From Celoporthe dispersa (lineage: Eukaryota; Ascomycota; Sordariomycetes; Diaporthales; Cryphonectriaceae): DNA of 64,000 nt. Location of the stretch: positions 4,278,001 through 4,342,000 of the forward strand of contig WAID01000003.1 in the NCBI GenBank assembly GCA_016584495.1, read 5' to 3'. Positions 57,658-64,000 of the stretch are shown one piece after another (the first letter of the stretch is position 1; each line of letters starts with the position of its first letter). The translations under genes were made by a program, and so were the position numbers. The notes under the pieces are model-generated. The model was not told where the DNA came from and ran no database searches. It saw nothing but the letters and a program-made list of their open reading frames with translations.

Positions 57658-60586
57658 CTTGATGATATGAGGACGAGAGGATGTGCCGGTTCAACTCGAA
57701 CAGTCGTCGGGAAATAATCAGACAATGTCAAGAAGAACCAGAGGCGATCGCGAAGTGGGCTAGAGACGTCACAAGGTTTCGCCAGCCAAGCAAGGCCAGC
57801 TCAGCAGCACCAGGTCCAGAACGAGCCCGCCAGTTTCTTGGCCATGGTTGGTCAATTCAACGACACATGCCTTGGCCAGAGCGTCGACAGGGCCCATCGG
57901 AACGAGGCTGGCGGCTAGTCGGTGAGGCCAAGAGACAGTTGAGAGCTACACACCGGTTGCGGTAGCATCATACTCATATCCAGGCGCACTGAGAGCCGGT
58001 ATTTACCATCAATACTAGAACAAGTCGGGAGACGGTTCCAGATGTGAAAACATTGGGTGGTCTCTCTTTGAGAGCTGACTAGTCGATATCTAGCCAACCA
58101 GCGGACATCGCAAAAGGAACTGTGCTAAGGAGAGAGAGGGGGGTGGGGGTCGACCATCCTACTCCAACTACCGGCGTCGACTGTCACTTTTCGTCTGGCT
58201 CGGCTACCAGCTTTGCCTGGGCAGACAAAAACAGTCCGGACGGAAGAAACATCAATCGAGAGACAAGACGGCGAGGAGTTAATTCATAACTGGCTGGCTG
58301 GCTGCGTCACTCAGATCTAGAAACGTCCGGACGCGCCAGGTCTGAGTCAAGTCGCAGACGGGCGTTGTGCTAAAAAAGAACGGGTTCCAAATTGCAATCT
58401 GCAAGTCTCCTTTTCTTCCTGCAGCTGGACCCGACTATCGCGCCCCCCCGTCGGGAACGATCCCGGATCCTGCAGACAGGTGCATGCAGAACGAAAGGGA
58501 TCATCACTGGGGTGACGCGCACCACAGCGTCAGAGGTATCGTGAACACAAATCGGTCACTTCCTCCTCGACTAGCTATGGAACGATAATTGACAATGCTC
58601 CTACATAGTATCTTCCACCATAGTGGCCGCATGCGAAGAGTCAGACCAAGCCTGAGCTTGGCAACAGCCCGACCCGGCTAGCCTAGATCTCTCATCCTAC
58701 GCGGGGGGCGCCGTCTTTTGGGGAGAATCCTGTCGCGGCCTCTTGTTGCAGACCCTGATCAGCCGCCTCATCTGGGCCGGCTCGAAATGACGGGTTGCGA
58801 TGTCATCACACATCCAACCTCAAAGACCGGGACCACCCACCTGCCGGCCCTGCGTGGCCTGCTATACAAAAAGAAAGAGAGGAAGAGAAAAAAAAGAAAA
58901 AAAAAAGAAGGGAAGGACAAAAAGGAAAGGGATTCCCTGTTGGCCATGTGTTTCGTGCATTTATCAGACTCTATGAGGCCTAGCGCCTCCCTTTGATTGA
59001 GATTACAACTCGGCGGCTCAGATTGATGAGATGCTGTGGCACGTTTGGTACGCTGGGCTAGCTCAGGCTGAGAACTGTGCTCTGTCTTGGGACTAGGTTG
59101 TAAGCCTAGTGCGCGTGCTCAGAAGGACGTTGCGTGTCGATCAGCAAACTTCGGCACCACTCGAACGGGCCCTTTTCCTCATCTTGCAGATGGTATTCTC
59201 TGGGTCTCGTCGGGGCTTTGTTTCAAGGTCTCACAATGCAGTCGAGATGCCCACCACCCAGTCAGGTGGTCGTGCTCTAAACAGTTCTCCTGAAAAGAAA
59301 AAAAGAAAATAAAAAAAGTCCGTGCTAGCCCCAGGGGAAGTGGCCAAGTGGTGGCGGTCATTGGCGGCAAGTTCCTTGGGATGGAGCCATGGTCAAAGCA
59401 GCCATGGGGGCACATACTGACGTCCTCACTACTATTGTGTACTAATATAGCAGTATAGTATGAGCAGATCTTCGAAACTACCAGCAATCAGCCCTATCTT
59501 CGTCGGACCAGAAGTTCCACACCCTCGTGGCCGTCGTGACCGGGCGCCACGCAGCACGCCATGCGTTGTTGGTGGTCCGGCAGATGAGTTGATCTCGCAG
59601 CGGCCACGACAGGTGTCTCCAAAGGGCGACTTGGCGCGCCCCCCTCCCGGGAAGCGGGAGAGAAAAAAAATAATTGGGAACAGCTTGCTGGACGAACAGG
59701 CCGCTCATGCAGGTACCATTCCCTCATGTGTGATCCTGGCTCATGAGTGGAGAGCGGTGTGGGTTTTTATTTTTGGGATCCACCAAAGGGCTAAATGGCC
59801 AGGGCAATCCAATGTGAGAGATGAGGTGAGGAGGATTCGCGCCCAGACGCTATCGTTACCTGCCTGGATAGCATGGCGGCGCGGACCGGCCGGGCTTCTA
59901 GAAGGGGGAGGGGGGGTTATGATGACCTTCACTTGATTCGAGGCCCGTGTAATGACTCGAAGCTCTCTGGAATCCTGCTTATGGTGCAGCATGACTGACC
60001 ACAGCACCTCATGTAAGTGATGTGGAGGGCAGCCTGATGACGACGAGAGCAGGCAGATGACATTATATCTCCCGAGGCTTATGTCTCTCTCCCTTGCGCG
60101 GTCGCCAGCCCACACCCTGCGCTTCTTGCAATAGCCACTCCTGGTAGGCGAACGCGAGGTGGCTACCGATTGGGACAGGAAAATCTCCGTGGGCGTAGCA
60201 ATCATCTCCGGGACAGGACCCATGGCCCCCAGCGCCGGCTTCTGATAGGTTTCGAATCGCACGTGAGGAGCCGGCAAGCAGCGGTCGTGGCCTCTACGGC
60301 GGATTTCCAGCCCAGAATTGTCGACATTGCTATTTGCAAACGTCATACAGTCGTACCAGAGTACTTCGTATCAACACGACGGCTACTGTGCTCGCTAAGG
60401 ATGCGGAGGAGGAGCAGGACCTGCCGAAGGATCATCTACATTTCAGCGTGGTGATTATAGACTTTTGCGTGCACTGCTAGCTTCTTGTCGCCCAGCACTA
60501 TAAACAAAACACGGAGCTTCCACCGGACCCCGACCGATCGTCACAGATAACTGTCGCCGCCAGGGGGAGGGGGGGGGCGGCAAACA

Positions 60587-60664
60587 CTACTACTATGTAC
60601 TCCTACTACTACTACTACTGTTACTACTGCTATTACTACTACTACAACTACTACCACTACCACC
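60587..60664. repeat. TAC/CTA trinucleotide repeat
   Basis: About 25 units, mostly CTA/TAC with scattered substitutions, in the gap upstream of G-alpha. It is the longest repeat tract in the window. Confidence 0.92.
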
Positions 60665-61668
60665 AGCATAGCAGGAGAGCAGGGCAGCGTTTTGGAATCC
60701 TCGATCCGTCCCGAAAATAAATCCAATGTGGGTTTTACTTGTACGGTAGACCCCCCCCTGACGCGGAAGCCGACTGGACGGAAAACTCTCCTCCTGCCCA
60801 TCATCAGCGGCACCCCGCCAGCCTGAGAATTGCGCCAGCGATCAGTGGGACAGGCTCATCTTGTATGCGACTCACCCGGTGCTGCTCACGAGCCGCCTCT
60901 CGAAAAAAAGAAAAGAAAAAGAAAGAAAAAAAAAGTAAGTACGAGATTTCTCAGCCCTGTGGTTATTGCTGCAGAGTGCTTTGACGGCCCGTCTCCATCT
61001 CTCGTTCTCTTTTCATAGTATACCTTATCAAACTATCTACCTGTTCACCCACATGGTTGTAGATCTGAAGCCCATTCCCCCCCCCTCCCCTTCCCCTAAG
61101 GTTACCGTGACCTGCCTATGGTCAGCTTATTTGCGGGTCATCACTCTACATAGGCCCGACTCCAAGGGGCACCATACACAGGCCGCGGATGAGTGTTCAT
61201 CAGCACTTTTATCTTTGTCTGACGGGCACCTAGGCCCCTCCCGATGTTTGTTCCCTGGAAGGTGTATGATTAGGGGCTGCACAGCTTCCGCTGACGGGCG
61301 TAGCAGAGACCAACCACCGTGCCAAGCGGGGTTCTACCTCAGGAAGTCAAAGAGAGAGACAGGGCCCGGCTGTTGAGCATCACCCAGAAATAGATTTTGT
61401 CGATTTTTTCTTCTTTTCTTTTTTTCTTTTCCTCCTCTCCTCGTGGAATGAGAGGACGCCGGCACGTTCCCACAGGGTGCATCTCTCCCACCCCTCCCTT
61501 TGTTCTCAGTGCCAGCTGGCCAAAGGTACCCTTTTGTTGCGCTTTATCATCAGTGTGTCTGGTCATGTCTCACATAGTCTGGACTAAGCCACACTCTCTC
61601 TGACCCTCTTAGCCTACCAGACCAGCACAACTGGTCCGTAATCCCCCTGAGAGGCCAGCCCCACCCGC

Positions 61669-61696
61669 AAAAAAAAAAAAAAAAAAAAAAAAAAAA
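61669..61696. repeat. A28 homopolymer
   Basis: Uninterrupted run of 28 A. It may be a poly(A) tail of a retroposed copy, but no matching element or target duplication was noticed. Confidence 0.85.
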
Positions 61697-61929
61697 CTGG
61701 CGATCCAATTGATGCGCAAGCTCGCCTGGGAGGAGAGATTAGCCTTCACACGCCCCATGTGCCCACACAATCTGACAGGTTTCCGCCTTGGTTCTGTGCG
61801 CTGCAAGGTATCGTGCTATGTGTGTGTGTGTACACGGGAGGAGGAAGAGGGGCTGGCGTTCGGCCCTACAAGCCCCAACACTTGATTGCCAGTTGAAGTT
61901 TCTTCAGACAGTGTGGCGTTTCTTCCTGC

Positions 61930-61938
61930 CTCCTCCTC

Positions 61939-61978
<40 letters not shown>
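61930..61978. repeat. CTC then CTG trinucleotide repeat
   Basis: Four CTC units followed by about 12 pure CTG units. On the minus strand this is a CAG tract. It lies about 1.5 kb upstream of the G-alpha start codon and could belong to its leader. Confidence 0.92.
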
Positions 61979-63451
61979 GACTCCCTTTGGCCCGATTGGC
62001 CTTGTGGGTTTCGTGAGATGAGAGAAAAGAAGATCAACGGCTCTGTGATCATCTTGGGTCCCCCTGGCTATAGAGGCGCCCTGGTATGGAGAGATGGGCA
62101 GGTGCTCTGCTCTGCCCTGCCCTGCCTGATGGACCTCCTTTTTCCTCGGCTGGCAACCGTGCGTTCTCTTGTCGCAGCCCCGAGCTCCCAAGGTCCCTGG
62201 ACCCGCCCGCCCGTTAGTGCTGGGGCGGGTGGCCCGCCGCCGGGCCTATCAAGGGCCAGCCGCCTGGTACTCCACACCCTGGACTTGTAACTCCAACCCC
62301 AAACGGCAGAAACGGGGGTCTGCGGTTCGGGTGTGCCCACCTAAATCTGCTAGTGCCAGGAGCTACGACGCTATAAACATTTTAGTACAGGCACCACTGC
62401 AGGACTGCCAGTCAGCACCTGCACTGGCCGTTCCACCCCCCAATTACTCCGTATTGGCCTGCAGTCTCCAGCTGGGGCCCTCTCTCCCTCTGTGCCTCCC
62501 GCCTCGGCCCTCTGCAAGCTCCCTCTCCCCTCTCTGCTCTGAGGGTGCGGCAGCGGTGCTTGGCCCCTGTCCCCCTGTTCCTGCAACCACACTGGCTTGG
62601 CTCCCACTCCCCCATCCATCCTTTCTACTCTCTCTGCCGACCCTTGCCTCTCTTCGCCTTCGACGCCTTTCTCGTCCTCCCCCCCCCATCCCAAGGCCCA
62701 GGTTCTCTGCTTTCAAATCACCACTCGTTTTCTTCTTCGTCGCCATTTGTCGACACAAAACTGTTCCGTCCACCACCCAAAACCTGCCCTTGGTCACAAC
62801 CTGTGCGATCCCGGCCAGCTCTCTCTCTTCTGCACACTGTCGGTGCTCAAATCCTCTTTTTTTTTTCTTTTTTCCATTTCTCTTTTTCCTTCTTAACCTC
62901 AATTGTCCTTACGTTCCTTCCCTCCAGCCATCCTGGCGTCGATTTGAGTCTGCTGAAAGGGGACCCGACCGACCGACCGCTCTACCGGCCACCCTCCTCC
63001 TCACCACACCACCATCACCACCACCGAGACAACGCCCTGCTGTATTGATCGTGCTACAGGTGAGCCTCGAGATATTCCCTATCCTACCCCCTCCAGAGCG
63101 CTCCTTTGCGCTCTCTCTCTCCCAGAGCCTCGTGGGCGAATTTGTCGCAGTGTCCTGCTCTTCTCCCCAGCCTCGTCTGTCAAGATTGCAGCCCACATCT
63201 TCAGATTACACTGAGGTGATTTGGGAAGCTGTAATTTGCCGCACTCCGACTCCCTCGCCCGATAACCTTGCTACCTGCCCGCCGGCCTTGCCTCAGGTGA
63301 CCATCATCAACAACTCAACCAACATACTAATTCCGAGTCAACCCAGATCATTCCGGCGTGCGACATTAATTAACACCCCTCCCCCCCCTATAACAACCGC
63401 GAACCACCTAATTCATCTATCCGGAGCGGAGGCGACAAGAGATCATCCAAG

Positions 63452-64000
63452 ATGGGTTGCGGAATGAGTACGGAGGAGAAGGAGGGCAAGGCCCGCAACG
63501 AGGAGATCGAGAACCAGCTGAAGCGCGACCGCATGCAACAGCGTAACGAGATCAAGATGCTACTTCTGGGTATGTCTCCCCGACCATCGACCTCATCGCG
63601 GGTTCGATGGATGCACGCCTCGCTCGACCGGGCCACACACACCGGACCTGCTCGACGATGCAGCCTTTGATGGGTGACCCTCTCACCCCCCCTCATGGGG
63701 CAGCCGCTGACAGAGACATCGCAGGTGCTGGTGAATCCGGAAAGTCCACCATCCTGAAGCAGATGAAGCTCATCCACGAGGGTGGCTACTCGCGCGACGA
63801 GCGGGAGTCGTTCAAGGAGATCATCTTCAGCAACACTGTCCAGTCCATGCGCGTTATCCTCGAGGCTATGGAGTCCCTGGAACTTCCTCTCGAGGACCAG
63901 CGGATGGAGTACCACGTCCAGACCATCTTCATGCAGCCCGCCCAGATCGAGGGCGACGTCCTCCCTCCCGAGGTCGGCAGCGCCATCGAGGCCCTGTGGA
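63452..64000 (+). CDS. gna-1: Heterotrimeric G-protein alpha subunit, group I (partial, 5' end)
   Basis: Predicted G-alpha-i-like subunit (Neurospora GNA-1, Aspergillus FadA, Cryphonectria CPG-1 group) at the plasma membrane, the switch for pheromone, growth and virulence signalling. Exon 1 is 63452-63569 and exon 2 starts at 63725, giving 131 residues before the window ends (full length usually about 353). Gly2 and Cys3 of MGCGMSTEEKEG are the expected myristoyl and palmitoyl sites. Residues 8-33 form the charged helix that contacts G-beta-gamma. The P-loop GAGESGKS is at residues 40-47 and spans the intron, which splits Gly40 (G|GT). The helical domain follows (LKQMKLIHEGGYSRDERESF, TVQSMRVILEAMESLELPLE). 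The 155-bp intron (GTATGT to CAG) is phase 1. The frame is intact as far as it goes. Confidence 0.96.

Larger units (their letters stand above)
57658..63451. other. 5.8-kb gene-poor region upstream of G-alpha
   Basis: No gene supported. From about 61900 onward the plus strand becomes strongly C/T-rich, and the last 1.4 kb reads like a long G-alpha leader, possibly with leader introns. A 432-codon plus-strand frame at 62169-63467 runs over the G-alpha start in another frame and has Pro/Ser/Leu composition only. Repeats at 60587-60664, 61669-61696 and 61930-61978 are listed separately. No tRNA-like B box was convincing. Confidence 0.4.

Noticed and set aside
59741..60346. 201-codon minus-strand frame upstream of G-alpha
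   Set aside because: No recognisable motif and no supporting exon structure. Kept only as a weak possibility.
57658..63451. tRNA genes in the gene-poor stretch
   Set aside because: Candidate B-box-like strings such as the one near 60248 lack a matching A box, stems and acceptor pairing.
62169..63467. 432-codon plus-strand open frame just before G-alpha
   Set aside because: Pro/Ser/Leu-rich noise from a pyrimidine-rich leader. It overlaps the G-alpha start in another frame and has no domain features.
1..64000. Programmed ribosomal frameshifting as the cause of the CCAGGGAG breaks
   Set aside because: The same octamer needs a skipped base in one gene and a re-read base in another, so one recoding mechanism cannot explain both.

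Overview
This window is nuclear DNA from a filamentous ascomycete (Pezizomycotina, most likely Sordariomycetes). The evidence is short GT-AG introns (about 43-214 bp) with CTRAC-like branch points, GC-rich exons, large untranslated or intergenic spaces with homopolymer and microsatellite tracts, and fungal-type proteins: a Zn2Cys6 regulator, a 359-residue G-beta, a group I G-alpha, Las21/Gpi7, Ycg1, Nop4, Urb2 and Mic10. I see no bacterial, viral, transposon or CRISPR sequence. Seventeen protein genes can be supported; the last runs off the window end.

Layout. 0.9-38.7 kb: eight genes, all on the minus strand. They are an Aro80-type zinc-cluster transcription factor, a Taf14-type YEATS/ET protein, an unknown 255-residue protein, RanBP1/Yrb1, an unknown 917-residue single-membrane-span protein, a phosducin-like protein, the G-beta subunit, and a PIAS/Siz SUMO ligase. 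39.4-57.7 kb: a dense housekeeping block with alternating strands. It holds an UPF0642/DUF2423 nucleolar-type protein, Las21/Gpi7 (GPI-anchor synthesis), condensin Ycg1, Nop4/RBM28, Urb2/Npa2, Mic10, an unknown membrane protein and a DUF1771-Smr protein ending in a CaaX-like tail. 57.7-63.4 kb: a gene-poor stretch leading into a group I G-alpha gene.

Functional themes. Three parts of one signalling system lie within 45 kb: the phosducin-like chaperone that helps assemble G-beta-gamma, G-beta itself, and G-alpha. Long spaces without recognisable genes surround them (20.4-28.9, 30.5-36.5 and 57.7-63.4 kb). A second theme is ribosome biogenesis: Nop4, Urb2 and the UPF0642 protein lie within 15 kb, and Nop4 and Urb2 converge with only 143 bp between their stop codons. 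Three divergent pairs share promoters of about 470-700 bp (PIAS/UPF0642, Ycg1/Nop4, Urb2/Mic10).

Sequence quality. Four otherwise convincing genes are broken by single-base frameshifts: the Aro80-type factor (four clear, one probable), the 917-residue protein, Ycg1 and Urb2. Several fall at three-base G/C runs in the context AGGGA/TCCCT. Las21, G-beta, Nop4, PIAS, RanBP1 and Taf14 are fully open. This pattern suggests residual assembly indels, but decay of the Aro80-type gene cannot be excluded from one sequence. Functional names rest on motifs and remembered family features; no database search was run.
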